From Deltaproteobacteria bacterium (GTDB taxonomy: Bacteria; Desulfobacterota; Binatia; UBA9968): a DNA stretch of 64,000 bases. The notes below the pieces were generated by a model. It ran no database searches and was not told the origin of the DNA. It saw only the letters and a list, made by a program, of their open reading frames with translations. Numbering within the stretch: position 1 is the stretch's first letter; every line of letters begins with the position of its first letter. The translations under genes and the position numbers were made by a program. The stretch is from positions 19,456-83,455 of the forward strand of contig VGTH01000025.1 of assembly GCA_016874755.1 (NCBI GenBank), read 5' to 3'. This document shows positions 45,285 through 54,199 of the stretch, one piece after another.

Positions 45285-45356
45285 GACGACGAAGTTCCCC
45301 TTGTGCCGTTAACGTCGATTATCGCGCTTTGTACAACAACTCCCGTCGGAAGCAAA

Positions 45357-45386
45357 GCAAAAAAAGGCCGGGATTGCGCCCGGCCT
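45357..45386 (-). terminator. Strong intrinsic terminator after tctC
   Basis: In the minus direction AGGCCGGG (45379-45386 complement) pairs with CCCGGCCT (45365-45372 complement) with a 6-base loop, followed by a T run of seven. This is a classic terminator directly after the tctC stop and may act as a leaky attenuator before tctB-tctA. Confidence 0.85.
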
Positions 45387-45414
45387 CTTGTTTCGCGATC
45401 GAAATGAAAATGAA

Positions 45415-46389
45415 TCAGTCGGCGTAAATCCCAGCCTTCTTGATGATCGGCGCCCATTTGTCGATCTCAGCTTTCAGATGAGCACGCAGCGCTTCGGGAG
45501 TCGCGCGTTTTTCCGCCACAGGCTCGGTGCCGAGGTCGGCAAAGCGTTCTTTGACCAGATTGTCCTTAAGGGCGGCTTGCAAGCTTTTGGTCAGCGTCTC
45601 GCTGATCGGTTTAGGTGTGCCCTTTGGCGCGTAGAGTCCATGCCAGACCGAGACCTCGAAGCCTTTGAGCCCGGCTTCATCGACGGTTGGCACCTTTGGC
45701 AAAGAGGCCAGGCGAGTCTTGGTGGTCACACCGTAGACCTTGATCTTGTCGGCTTTGATCTGACTGGTTGTATTGGTGGTCTGGTCGCAAGACATGTCGA
45801 TCTGGCCGCCCAGGAGGTCTTTCATCACATCGGCCGTGCCTTTGTACGGAACCGTGGTGAGGTCGGTCTCGATGGTGCTCATGAACAGCATACCGCACAG
45901 ATGCGATGCCGCGCCGATGCCGGCGTTGCCGTAGGTGACTTTGTCTTTGTTCGCCTTAATATAGGCAATCAGCTCCTTCAGATCTTTAGGGGGCAAATCC
46001 TTGCGGGCGATGATCGTCATCGGCACTTCGTTGATCAAACCGATCGGCTCAAAATCGTTGACCGAATCGTAGGGCAGCTTGCGATAGAGCGATGGCGCGG
46101 TGGAGTGGCCAATATGATGCAGGAAGAGGGTATAGCCATCGGGCGCTGCCCTCGCTACCCTGTTGGCGCCAATCGTGCCGCCGGCGCCGCCGACGTTTTC
46201 AACGATGATTTGGGTTTTCAGCGTCCTAGTCATGGGCTGGGCCACCAGGCGAGCCACCGTGTCGGTGGGTCCTCCCGCCGTGAACGGCACAACCACGGTG
46301 ATGACCTTGTCAGGATACTTTTGCGCGGCTGCCGGTGACGATGTCAGCAGCAAAGCCGCAGCGATTAGCCCAAATATTTTGGTCGTCAT
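45415..46389 (-). CDS. tctC: Tripartite tricarboxylate transporter substrate-binding protein TctC
   Basis: A 324-residue protein with a signal peptide (ends SPAAAQ). The core is KYPDKVITVVVPFTAGGPTDTVARLVA, ENVGGAGGTIGA and PDGYTLFLHH, the standard Bug/TctC pattern. It is the receptor for the TctAB genes that follow 130 bases downstream. GGAAGGGG precedes the ATG. Expression is divergent from pyrE, with a 211-base space in between. Confidence 0.93.
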   Translation of the reverse strand: MTTKIFGLIAAALLLTSSPAAAQKYPDKVITVVVPFTAGGPTDTVARLVAQPMTRTLKTQIIVENVGGAGGTIGANRVARAAPDGYTLFLHHIGHSTAPSLYRKLPYDSVNDFEPIGLINEVPMTIIARKDLPPKDLKELIAYIKANKDKVTYGNAGIGAASHLCGMLFMSTIETDLTTVPYKGTADVMKDLLGGQIDMSCDQTTNTTSQIKADKIKVYGVTTKTRLASLPKVPTVDEAGLKGFEVSVWHGLYAPKGTPKPISETLTKSLQAALKDNLVKERFADLGTEPVAEKRATPEALRAHLKAEIDKWAPIIKKAGIYAD

Positions 46390-46600
46390 ATGAGTTTCCC
46401 CTTCCGTTTCTCCACCTTAGACGCTCATGCAAAATCGGTTATTCAGCCGCGCTGCATAGCATAACTAAATCTCTAAATCTCTACAATGATTACAGCAAAA
46501 ATCAAGCCTCGCTATTTGCACAGAATTCGCCGGCATGATTGGCAACCGGGAAAGCGCTATGTTATAGCGAGCTAATCCCAAAATTACGAGGTAGTTTTCC

Positions 46601-47269
46601 ATGAGCGAAGTTTCTCTCAAGGTCGCTGAGATGCTCTTGTCGACCGAAGCGATCGCGGTTTACAAAGACAAGCCCTTTGTGTTTGTCTCCGGGCGCATAT
46701 CGCCGGTCTATATCGACTGCCGCAAACTTTTGTCGTATCCTGCCGAGCGCGAATACATCGTCACCCAGATGGCGAAGAAGGCCGAGACCGACATTGGCCT
46801 CGACAAAATCGACGTGGTTGCCGGCGGTGAGACGGCGGGCATTCCCTACGCTTCCTTTGTCGCGCACTTGATCAAAAAGCCGATGATCTACATCCGCAAG
46901 CAGCCCAAGGGCTACGGCGGCACCAAGCAGATCGAAGGCATTCTGGAGGCCGGCAAGCGCGTGCTCATGGTCGAAGACCTGATCACCGACGGCCTAAGCA
47001 AGCTGCGCTTTAATATCGGTGTGCGCGGCGCCGGCGCTAAGATGACCCATTGCCTATGCGTGTTCGATTACGCCTCGACGCGCTTGAACCAGCACGAGGG
47101 CAAAGACAACTTGGCGAAGAACGGCATCGAGCTGCAGGTGCTGGCGGATTGGGACGACGTCCTCGACACCGGCACGAGCAAGCACTATTTCACCGACGAG
47201 CAGAAAGATCAGATCGTCGATTTTCTCAAGGACCCCGAGAATTGGGGCCGGAAGATGGGGTTTGTCTGA
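46601..47269 (+). CDS. pyrE: Orotate phosphoribosyltransferase
   Basis: A 222-residue PRTase that joins orotate to PRPP to form OMP in pyrimidine synthesis. The PRPP motif is VLMVEDLITDGLSK; FVSGRISPVYIDCRKLLSYP and YIRKQPKGYGG are also typical of PyrE. GAGG lies before the ATG. The chlorohydrolase-type deaminase starts only six bases after its stop, so they are linked in one transcript. Confidence 0.93.
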   Translation: MSEVSLKVAEMLLSTEAIAVYKDKPFVFVSGRISPVYIDCRKLLSYPAEREYIVTQMAKKAETDIGLDKIDVVAGGETAGIPYASFVAHLIKKPMIYIRKQPKGYGGTKQIEGILEAGKRVLMVEDLITDGLSKLRFNIGVRGAGAKMTHCLCVFDYASTRLNQHEGKDNLAKNGIELQVLADWDDVLDTGTSKHYFTDEQKDQIVDFLKDPENWGRKMGFV

Positions 47270-47275
47270 ACGGCT

Positions 47276-48745
47276 ATGAGACAGCTCATCCACAACGCGT
47301 TGATCGTCACGATGAACGATCAAGGCGACGTCATCGAAAACGGCGCCATCGTCATCGATGGCAACCGCTTGGCGTATGTCGGCCCGCGCCAGTGGATGCC
47401 GGCCGGTCCGTTCGATAGCACCATCGACGCCAGCCGCCTGATCGCCATGCCCGGCATGGTCAATGCTCACTGCCATTCGCCGGCCAACCTTGTCCGCGGC
47501 ATGATGCCGAGCAAACCACTGGAGATCTGGCGCGCCTATTATCGCGCCTCCTTGCGCGACATGCGCGAAGATGATTTTTACGCCAGCGCGCTGCTTGGCG
47601 GCATGGAGATGCTCAAGAACGGCGCGACCACCGTGCTCGATCATTTTGCCGGCAGCTCGGCTTGCCGCTTCATGGGCGCCGGCGCGGCGATCCAAGCGAT
47701 GCGCGATCTGGGGCTGCGCCACGTCGCCGCTTTAACGGTCACCGACAAGAACTATGAAGACACCATACCGCTCGGCCAGACTGATGCGAACTTGAACGAT
47801 GAGATCAAGCGCATGAGCGCCAGCGAAGCCAAAACAACTAAAGCTTGGTTGGCTGAATGCGCAGAGTTCATCGAAACCTTTCACGCACCGGAGAAATTGA
47901 CGACCGCGTGCCCCGGCCCCTCTGCGGTGCAGCGCTGCAGCGATGAGCTATTGACCGGCTGTGCCGAAATGGCGCGCAAAAGAAATCTGCCCCTGCATAT
48001 CCATCTGGCCGAAACCCGCGCCCAGCAAGTGCAGGGCGATGCGATCTACGGACACTCGCTGCTGCGGCATCTAGACGGTCTCGGCATCGTCGCAGCAAAT
48101 TTATCCTGCGCCCATTCGATCTGGATCGAAGACAGTGACGTCGATTTATTCGCCAAGCGTGGCGCCACGCCGGTGCACAACCCGGCGAGCAATCTGCGCA
48201 TCGGCAGTGGCCTTGCGAAAGTTAAAGAATTCGTTGCCGCCGGCGTCCACGTCGGTCTCGGCACCGACGGCGCGGCGTCGAATGACAATCAAAACATGTT
48301 CGACGCCGTGCGCTTGGTCGCGCTGATCCACAACCATGCCGGGACCGATTTCAATCAGTGGATTACCCCGGCGCAAGCACTGGCGATGGCGACGCGCCAC
48401 GGCGCGCGCGCGTTCGGCTTGGAAGCCGGCGTGTTAGCGCCGGGGAAATTGGCGGATCTAGTTCTCCTGCGCCGCGACACCCCGGCGTACCGGCCCCTGA
48501 ATGATGTGATCAATCAAATCGCCTTCTGCGAAAACGGCAGTAACGTCGATACGGTAATCGTCAACGGCGAAGTGGTGGTGCAGACCGGGCGGTTGACCAA
48601 AGTTGACGAAGAAGAAGTGTTGCGGACGGCAGAGCAATCCCGCGCACGGCTCGAGCCGTCGATGCAACGCGAATTGGCCGCGGCGAAAACCATGGAGCCG
48701 GCGTTGGCGCAGATGTATTTTCGGGTGTTTGGAAACGCGCATTAG
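47276..48745 (+). CDS. Chlorohydrolase/deaminase-type amidohydrolase (SsnA/TrzN/AtzA group)
   Basis: A 489-residue TIM-barrel hydrolase. Metal and catalytic motifs: NAHCHS (first two His), HIHLAET, SCAHSIW, NPASN and GTDGAASNDNQNMF. This pattern is shared by guanine/melamine deaminases, N-ethylammeline chlorohydrolases and SsnA-like enzymes that remove amino or chloro groups from nitrogen rings. Linkage to pyrE suggests a pyrimidine or purine-like substrate, but this is inference. Confidence 0.9.
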   Translation: MRQLIHNALIVTMNDQGDVIENGAIVIDGNRLAYVGPRQWMPAGPFDSTIDASRLIAMPGMVNAHCHSPANLVRGMMPSKPLEIWRAYYRASLRDMREDDFYASALLGGMEMLKNGATTVLDHFAGSSACRFMGAGAAIQAMRDLGLRHVAALTVTDKNYEDTIPLGQTDANLNDEIKRMSASEAKTTKAWLAECAEFIETFHAPEKLTTACPGPSAVQRCSDELLTGCAEMARKRNLPLHIHLAETRAQQVQGDAIYGHSLLRHLDGLGIVAANLSCAHSIWIEDSDVDLFAKRGATPVHNPASNLRIGSGLAKVKEFVAAGVHVGLGTDGAASNDNQNMFDAVRLVALIHNHAGTDFNQWITPAQALAMATRHGARAFGLEAGVLAPGKLADLVLLRRDTPAYRPLNDVINQIAFCENGSNVDTVIVNGEVVVQTGRLTKVDEEEVLRTAEQSRARLEPSMQRELAAAKTMEPALAQMYFRVFGNAH

Positions 48746-48926
48746 CTGGTCTCTGCTTTGTTCCAAGCGTGGGTTCCCGCGCTCATACGATACCGCTCGC
48801 TGAGCTAAAAAAACATCTGCAAAAAACTTTGCACACACGCATTTAGGCGTAATATGTCCTGGTTTGTCGTGGTTATTCCACTTAATTGACAACGTGTGAC
48901 GAAGCGACGAAGGAGGTAGAAAGGTC

Positions 48927-49877
48927 ATGTTTGATGCGATCATCAAGGACATTGCGGCGCGTTTCGGTTTGGGCAACAACGCGGGGCCGTTGTTGCAGAT
49001 GCTCTTAGCCTTTATCACCAATCGCGACTCGGGCGGCATCAGCGGTTTTTTGCAATTGTTCCGCAACGCCGGGCTGAGCGATGTGGTCAATTCCTGGATC
49101 GGCGGTGGCGCCAACGCCAAGCCGATATCACCGGCGCAGGTGCAGTCGACTTTGGCTGACTCGGGATTATTATCAGGATTGGCGTCTCGCTTCGGCGTGG
49201 ACGGATCGACTGTGAACAGCGCATTGGCTTATGTCTTGCCGCTCGTGATCGGCAAGCTCACCACCGGCGGAACGATTCCATCGTTGCTGCCCGCGGAGGT
49301 TACCAAATTCATCGGCCCTGCCACCGGGTGGTTGAGCGGACTGCGTGGCACCGCAGCGGCCGGTGCCGCCGCGGTTGGCGAGACAGCCAGTGCGGGGGGG
49401 GCCGGTTTCATGAAATGGCTGCCCTGGCTTATTGGCGCGGCGATCTTGCTCTGGTTGATGTCCATGTGCGGCAAGAAGCAAGAAACCGTGAAAGCGCCGC
49501 CGCCTGCTCCGGTGCCAGCTCCCGCGCCGGCACCTGCTCCTGAGCCAGCAGCGCCGGCTGTGCCGCCGGCGGCGAAAATCTACTTCGAAGTTGGCAAAGC
49601 CGCGTTGCCGAAGGACTCCGGCGACACGCTAAAAGCGATCGTGACGTTCCTGGGCGCCAACGCTGCAAGCAAGGCAGTGATCTCCGGTTTTCATGATCCG
49701 GCTGGCAACAAAGCGCAGAACGAAGAGTTGGCGAAGAACCGCGCCAAAGCGGTGCGCGATTCTTTAAAAGCCGCCGGGGTTGCCGAAGACCGGATCGTGA
49801 TGCAGAAACCGGCCGAAACCACCGGTACCGGCGACGCTGCCGAGGCTCGGCGCGTCGAAGTTAGCGTGCAGCAGTAG
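48927..49877 (+). CDS. DUF937/YidB-like protein fused to TM segment and OmpA domain
   Basis: A 316-residue protein with three parts. Residues 1-145 resemble the DUF937/YidB family (repeated GLSDVVNSWIGGGANAKPISP and LASRFGVDGSTVNSALAYVLP). Residues about 165-180 form a membrane segment (WLPWLIGAAILLWLMSMCGK). After a Pro/Ala linker an OmpA-type peptidoglycan-binding domain follows (NEELAKNRAKAVRDSLKAAGV). AAGGAGG precedes the ATG. Its membrane-linker-OmpA part is nearly the same as the 28145 protein, so one is derived from the other by domain gain or loss. Confidence 0.9.
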   Translation: MFDAIIKDIAARFGLGNNAGPLLQMLLAFITNRDSGGISGFLQLFRNAGLSDVVNSWIGGGANAKPISPAQVQSTLADSGLLSGLASRFGVDGSTVNSALAYVLPLVIGKLTTGGTIPSLLPAEVTKFIGPATGWLSGLRGTAAAGAAAVGETASAGGAGFMKWLPWLIGAAILLWLMSMCGKKQETVKAPPPAPVPAPAPAPAPEPAAPAVPPAAKIYFEVGKAALPKDSGDTLKAIVTFLGANAASKAVISGFHDPAGNKAQNEELAKNRAKAVRDSLKAAGVAEDRIVMQKPAETTGTGDAAEARRVEVSVQQ

Positions 49878-49893
49878 TAGGTCGACTCGAACC

Positions 49894-49969
49894 GCAAGCT
49901 ACGCCCGCGTTACGAGGCGGGCGTGGCTTGCTACGAATCCCAGATTTGCCCGTGGGGTGAATCTGGGAT
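49894..49969 (+). terminator. Two successive hairpins after the DUF937-OmpA gene
   Basis: GCAAGCTACGCCCGC (49894-49908) pairs with GCGGGCGTGGCTTGC (49917-49931) with one wobble; ATCCCAGATT (49937-49946) pairs perfectly with AATCTGGGAT (49960-49969), followed by GTGTGGTTTTG. They fill the space to the convergent amidase gene. Confidence 0.65.
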
Positions 49970-49996
49970 GTGTGGTTTTGGGATCGGATTTCCGCT

Positions 49997-51397
49997 CTAT
50001 AGCGATGGTCGCCGAGTGCGCCAGTCAGTCGCCTGTTCATAGGAGTAGGCCGCCCGAAAACAGGCGGCTTCGGCAAACGGCGGCGCGACGATCTGCAGGC
50101 CGGCGGGCAAGTTCCCTTGGGTAAAACCGCACGGCACGGAGATCGCCGGCAATCCGGTCAAGTTGAACGGGTTGGTAAAACTTGGCCGCAGGTTTAGCTC
50201 GTTGGGGTCCATGCCTTCAAACGGCTCCGGCGGTCGGGCGGCGCCGGGCACGGCGAAGACGTCGACGCGAGAAAAGTCAGCGCGGATTTGTTCGTTCAGT
50301 ACGGCTCTGGCACGCTGCGCCGTGATGTAATCGGCCGCGCTCATGAAGGCGCCTTCGATGATTCTTCTGCGCACGGAGCTGCCGAGTTTTTCCGGGGTCT
50401 CTTGGCAAGTCTTTTCGTGATAGGTGTACGCTTCGCTGATCAAGATCGTTTGATTGGCTTTGCGCGCCAGTGAAAAGGCCTTGCCGTCGATATCAATAAT
50501 TTGCGCGCCGAGACTTTCTAACACCCGCAATGCCTCGTTGAAGACCTCTTCGCTTTCCTGGTGGATGCCGAGGTTTTCGTCAAACCAGTTCTTGCGCGGC
50601 ACGCCGACACGTAGTCCTTTGACGCCTCCCTTCATTTCTTCCTGAAAGTTTGGCACCGGCACATCGGCCGATGCCGGGTCTTTCGGATCGTAACCGGCCA
50701 GCACCTGCAGCAGCATCGCGCAGTCCTCGACGCTACGCGCCATTGGCCCGGCGTGGTCCAAAGACCAACTCAAGGGAATGACGCCGTAGCGGCTAACGCG
50801 GCCAAAGGTCGGCTTGATGCCGACTATGCCGCAGTGTGCCGCCGGGGTGCGGATCGAGCCGCCGGTGTCGGAGCCGAGCGCGCCATGGCACAGGCCGGCG
50901 GCGAGGGCGGCACCGGAGCCGCTGCTGGAGCCGCCCGGGATGTGCGCCGGGTTCCAGGGATTTCTCACAGCCGGAAACGGAGCATCGACCGACGGCCCGC
51001 CGAAGGCGAACTCGTGCATGCCGACTTTGCCAAGCAGGATGGTCCCTGCTTCACTTAATTTGGTGGCGGCGGTGGCGTCGAAATCGGGGATCCAGTGCTC
51101 CAACACCGCCGAGTGACAGGTCGTGCGGATGCCCCGGGTCGCATAGAGATCTTTGAGCGCAATGGGAATGCCGTGCAGTGGGCCGCGATCTTTGCCCGCC
51201 TGCAACTCCGTATCGGCTTGCTCGGCCTGCTTGAGCGCCAGCTCGCGCGTCAGCGTGATAAACGCGTGCAGCTTGCCGTCGAAGGCATCGATCCGTGCCA
51301 AGCAGCCACGCGTCAGCTCGCTGGCGGAAAATTTTTTTTGCCGCAGCCCAATTGCGGCCTCGCCGATCGTCAAATAACCAAGCTCGGTAGTGCTCAT
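49997..51397 (-). CDS. Amidase-signature-family amidase
   Basis: A 466-residue amidase of the Ser-cisSer-Lys type: Lys82 in IALKDL, cis-Ser157 in GGSSSGSG, and nucleophile Ser181 in GSDTGGSIR (24 residues apart, as in the family). Such enzymes hydrolyse amides or carboxybiuret, or transfer ammonia as GatA. The small GatC/AtzG-like gene ends two bases before its start, suggesting an obligate partner. No GatB is present, so glutaminyl-tRNA amidation is unlikely. Confidence 0.9.
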   Translation of the reverse strand: MSTTELGYLTIGEAAIGLRQKKFSASELTRGCLARIDAFDGKLHAFITLTRELALKQAEQADTELQAGKDRGPLHGIPIALKDLYATRGIRTTCHSAVLEHWIPDFDATAATKLSEAGTILLGKVGMHEFAFGGPSVDAPFPAVRNPWNPAHIPGGSSSGSGAALAAGLCHGALGSDTGGSIRTPAAHCGIVGIKPTFGRVSRYGVIPLSWSLDHAGPMARSVEDCAMLLQVLAGYDPKDPASADVPVPNFQEEMKGGVKGLRVGVPRKNWFDENLGIHQESEEVFNEALRVLESLGAQIIDIDGKAFSLARKANQTILISEAYTYHEKTCQETPEKLGSSVRRRIIEGAFMSAADYITAQRARAVLNEQIRADFSRVDVFAVPGAARPPEPFEGMDPNELNLRPSFTNPFNLTGLPAISVPCGFTQGNLPAGLQIVAPPFAEAACFRAAYSYEQATDWRTRRPSL

Positions 51398-51399
51398 GG

Positions 51400-51591
51400 C
51401 TAGTTCCCTTTGTTGGCACAGAAGTGACCGGCCGGCTCGACTTGGTTGTTCAACAGCCGGCGCAGCTCGTCGGCCTGTTGGCGCGTGCGGTTTACGCCCG
51501 GAACGAGCTGTTGCAGTGCGTCATCCGAAAGCTTTAACCCCGCTCGCTGGGCGAGGTCGCGTAGCTGATTCAAAGAAATTTCGTTGGCCAT
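51400..51591 (-). CDS. GatC/AtzG-like small amidase subunit
   Basis: A 63-residue protein with the GatC-like pattern LNQLRDLAQRAGLKLSDDALQQL, followed by PGVNRTRQQADELRRLL and VEPAGHF. The stop lies two bases before the amidase ATG, so the two genes are coupled. In AtzE/AtzG and GatCAB systems such small proteins wrap around the amidase and stabilise it. AGGTGAG precedes the start. No function is known directly. Confidence 0.7.
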   Translation of the reverse strand: MANEISLNQLRDLAQRAGLKLSDDALQQLVPGVNRTRQQADELRRLLNNQVEPAGHFCANKGN

Positions 51592-51750
51592 GGCTCACCT
51601 CCGGCTTCTGTATAGTAGAGGCCAGCGGCTTTGCCAAGCCGCGCAGTTGAGCCAGGGATAAGTTCCATCGGTTACGTCCGCCGGCGATTGATGCTAGCAT
51701 CGGCTGTTTGCCCATAGACGGATGTCTTTTATCAACTGCGAGGAACCGAT

Positions 51751-53946
51751 TTGGCCGGTCGATTGATCTATTCAACAACGATTTTTCTCAACGCCGTCTT
51801 GTTATTTTGGGTCCAGCCGTTGGTCGGAAAAATGATTCTGCCCCTGGCTGGCGGTGCGCCGGCGGTGTGGAATACCTGTCTATTTTTTTTTCAAGGCACA
51901 CTGCTTGCCGGATACGTCTATGCGCATCTCGGCAGCCGCACCTTAGGCTCACGCCGCCACGGCGTCCTGCACCTGGCACTGGTGGCGGCGGCGATTTTCT
52001 TTTTGCCGATCGCCTTTGGCAAAGAAGCTCTCGTTGCCTTGGAACGCTATCCGGCAACGGCAATTTTGGGCGCCTTGGCGACCAGCGTCGGCTTTCCTTT
52101 CTTTATTCTTTCGGCGGGCTCGCCACTCTTGCAGAAATGGTTTGCTGAAACCGGTCACGCGGATGCGGTCGATCCGTACTCCCTTTACGCTGCCAGCAAC
52201 CTCGGCAGTTTTATCGGTTTGATCCTCTACCCAGCGCTCCTCGAACCATTTCTGACGCTGAGCGAACAGAACCAACTTTGGGTTTTCGGCTATGGGTCGC
52301 TGGTGCTCTTGTTGCTGCTATGCGCCGGGCCGCTGCTGCGCGCCAAGTCCGTGGTGCCGCAGATTGACCCTGCAACAACGACGGCCATCGTCAATGAGCC
52401 GCTCTCCCTGTGGCGCCGGCTGCGCTGGCTGCTCTGGTCCTTTGCGCCGTCGACCCTGCTGCTCGGGGTGACGACGTACGTTACCACCGACGTCGCCTCG
52501 GTGCCGCTGTTTTGGATCGTGCCGTTGAGCCTCTATTTGCTTTCTTTCGTTTTGGCGTTTGCGCGGCCGCGCTGGGCGATTCATTCCTTGACCGTGCGCC
52601 TGCAGGGGCTGCTGGTTTGCGTCAGCGTCGTCAACTACTTCGCGGAAGCGGTGAAGCTCCCTTGGCTGGTGGCGGGATTACACCTGATCACCTTCTTTGT
52701 CACAGCGGTGGTCTGCCACGGACGGCTTGCCGGCGACCGACCGCCGACGCAGTACCTGACGGAATTCTACCTGTGGATTTCCTTGGGCGGCATGCTCGGC
52801 GGACTGTTCAACTCGTTGATTGCGCCGCGAATCTTCCTGCGGCTGCAAGAGTATCCTTTAGCCATCATCGTCGCGGTCATGCTGCGCCCCCACCTGGTGC
52901 GCGACAGCGCGAAAGCAAAGGTCAATTTTCGCGATTTTCTCTGGCCGGCGCTGCTTGGCGCCGTGTACTATTTTCTTGCCCGCAACATCGACAAAATCAC
53001 CTGGCTGCCGGACCAGCTGGAAACCCCGCTCTTGTTCGCTCTGGCGGCGCTTGCGTGCATCAGCTTTGCGCATCGGCCGCTGCGCTTTGGACTGGGGCTC
53101 TTGGCGGTTTTTCTGGCATCGTCGATCAACACCGATTCGGCGACAACGTTATTTAGGGGCCGCAGTTTCTTTGGGGTCTATCGCGTCTCTGTCAATAGTT
53201 CCGCCACGCGCAATTCGTTGCTGCATGGCACGACTTTGCACGGCACGCAGAATCTCGACCCAAAACAGCGCACTACAGCGATCTCATACTACTACCCCAC
53301 TGGGCCGATCGGACAGATATTTCAAACCTTTGCCCAGCCCCGCAAGAACGCCAACGTCGGCTTGGTTGGATTAGGGAGCGGCGGTTTGGCCTGTTACGCT
53401 AAGCCAGGCCAAAGTTTTACTTTCTTCGAAATCGATCCCTTGATCGAACGGATCGCGCGCGATCCGAAGCTGTTCACCTACCTGCGCGATTGTCCGGCGC
53501 GGTTGTCGATCGTCATCGGTGACGCGCGAGTGTCGCTCACCAGGAGCCCGAGCCGCCACTTTGATTTGCTGGTGCTCGACGCTTTCAGCTCGGATGCGAT
53601 CCCGATTCACCTGCTCACCCAAGAAGCCTTGCAGCTCTATCTCACCAAACTTACCCACGACGGCATCATGGCGATCCACATTTCCAACCGCTATCTCGAT
53701 CTTGAGCCGGTGTTGGGCCGCTTGGCCGACGAGCTCAAGCTCTTTGCGCTGGTCCGCGCGGATAGCGACCACACCGAACAAGAACGCGAACACGGGAAAT
53801 TCTCATCGACCTGGGTGGTCATGACGCGGGCGCAAAAGTCGCTGGAGGCGTTGCGCAAAGACGAGCGCTGGCAGATGCTCGACTCCGGGCCTGATCTGTG
53901 GACCGACAGCTACTCGAATATTTTGCGGGTGATCAAGTGGCGTTAG
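51751..53946 (+). CDS. Membrane protein fused to spermidine-synthase-like methyltransferase domain
   Basis: A 731-residue protein. The first 450 residues hold about ten hydrophobic segments (MFS-like). The C-terminal part (residues about 510-700) has a Rossmann fold of the spermidine synthase type: GLVGLGSGGLACY, FFEIDPLIERIA, VIGDARVSL, LLVLDAFSSDAIP. This fusion is seen in many bacteria and has no assigned reaction. It starts with TTG at 51751 after GAGGAA; the only alternatives begin well inside the first membrane segment. Confidence 0.88.
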   Translation: MAGRLIYSTTIFLNAVLLFWVQPLVGKMILPLAGGAPAVWNTCLFFFQGTLLAGYVYAHLGSRTLGSRRHGVLHLALVAAAIFFLPIAFGKEALVALERYPATAILGALATSVGFPFFILSAGSPLLQKWFAETGHADAVDPYSLYAASNLGSFIGLILYPALLEPFLTLSEQNQLWVFGYGSLVLLLLLCAGPLLRAKSVVPQIDPATTTAIVNEPLSLWRRLRWLLWSFAPSTLLLGVTTYVTTDVASVPLFWIVPLSLYLLSFVLAFARPRWAIHSLTVRLQGLLVCVSVVNYFAEAVKLPWLVAGLHLITFFVTAVVCHGRLAGDRPPTQYLTEFYLWISLGGMLGGLFNSLIAPRIFLRLQEYPLAIIVAVMLRPHLVRDSAKAKVNFRDFLWPALLGAVYYFLARNIDKITWLPDQLETPLLFALAALACISFAHRPLRFGLGLLAVFLASSINTDSATTLFRGRSFFGVYRVSVNSSATRNSLLHGTTLHGTQNLDPKQRTTAISYYYPTGPIGQIFQTFAQPRKNANVGLVGLGSGGLACYAKPGQSFTFFEIDPLIERIARDPKLFTYLRDCPARLSIVIGDARVSLTRSPSRHFDLLVLDAFSSDAIPIHLLTQEALQLYLTKLTHDGIMAIHISNRYLDLEPVLGRLADELKLFALVRADSDHTEQEREHGKFSSTWVVMTRAQKSLEALRKDERWQMLDSGPDLWTDSYSNILRVIKWR

Positions 53947-53963
53947 CGCTCGGTCGGCGCTGA

Positions 53964-54116
53964 CTAACCGCGCGCCATCGCCCACTTAATGAGGGAGCCG
54001 CTCAGGACCGATTTGACCAGAAGCAGGGCTGCGGCTAGGCCCGGCGCGAACACGCCCAAGATCGATGGGCCAAGCAGGGTTCCCGCCAAGATTTCCCCGA
54101 TGACGGTGGGTTGGCG
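53964..54116 (-). pseudogene. Remnant of a cation:proton antiporter (CPA2/KefB-like)
   Basis: On the minus strand a short frame reads QPTVIGEILAGTLLGPSILG, the first membrane segment of KefB/CPA2 antiporters, then FAPGLAAALLLVKSVLSGSLIKWAMARG and a stop. A full antiporter has over 380 residues, so almost all of the gene is gone, with an internal deletion joining two distant membrane segments. Upstream, bases to 54179 keep an open frame of unrelated composition. Confidence 0.55.
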
Positions 54117-54199
54117 CCAGCTTCGTTTGGAGCCGGTCAAAGGACTCCACATCGCTCTTTCAGCAGGATCGTCACCCACTGCCGACCCATCGGCCGGTT

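Noticed and set aside
49997..51591. Assignment of the amidase pair as GatA-GatC of tRNA amidation
   Set aside because: No GatB gene is present nearby, and the small subunit differs from standard GatC at its C-terminus.
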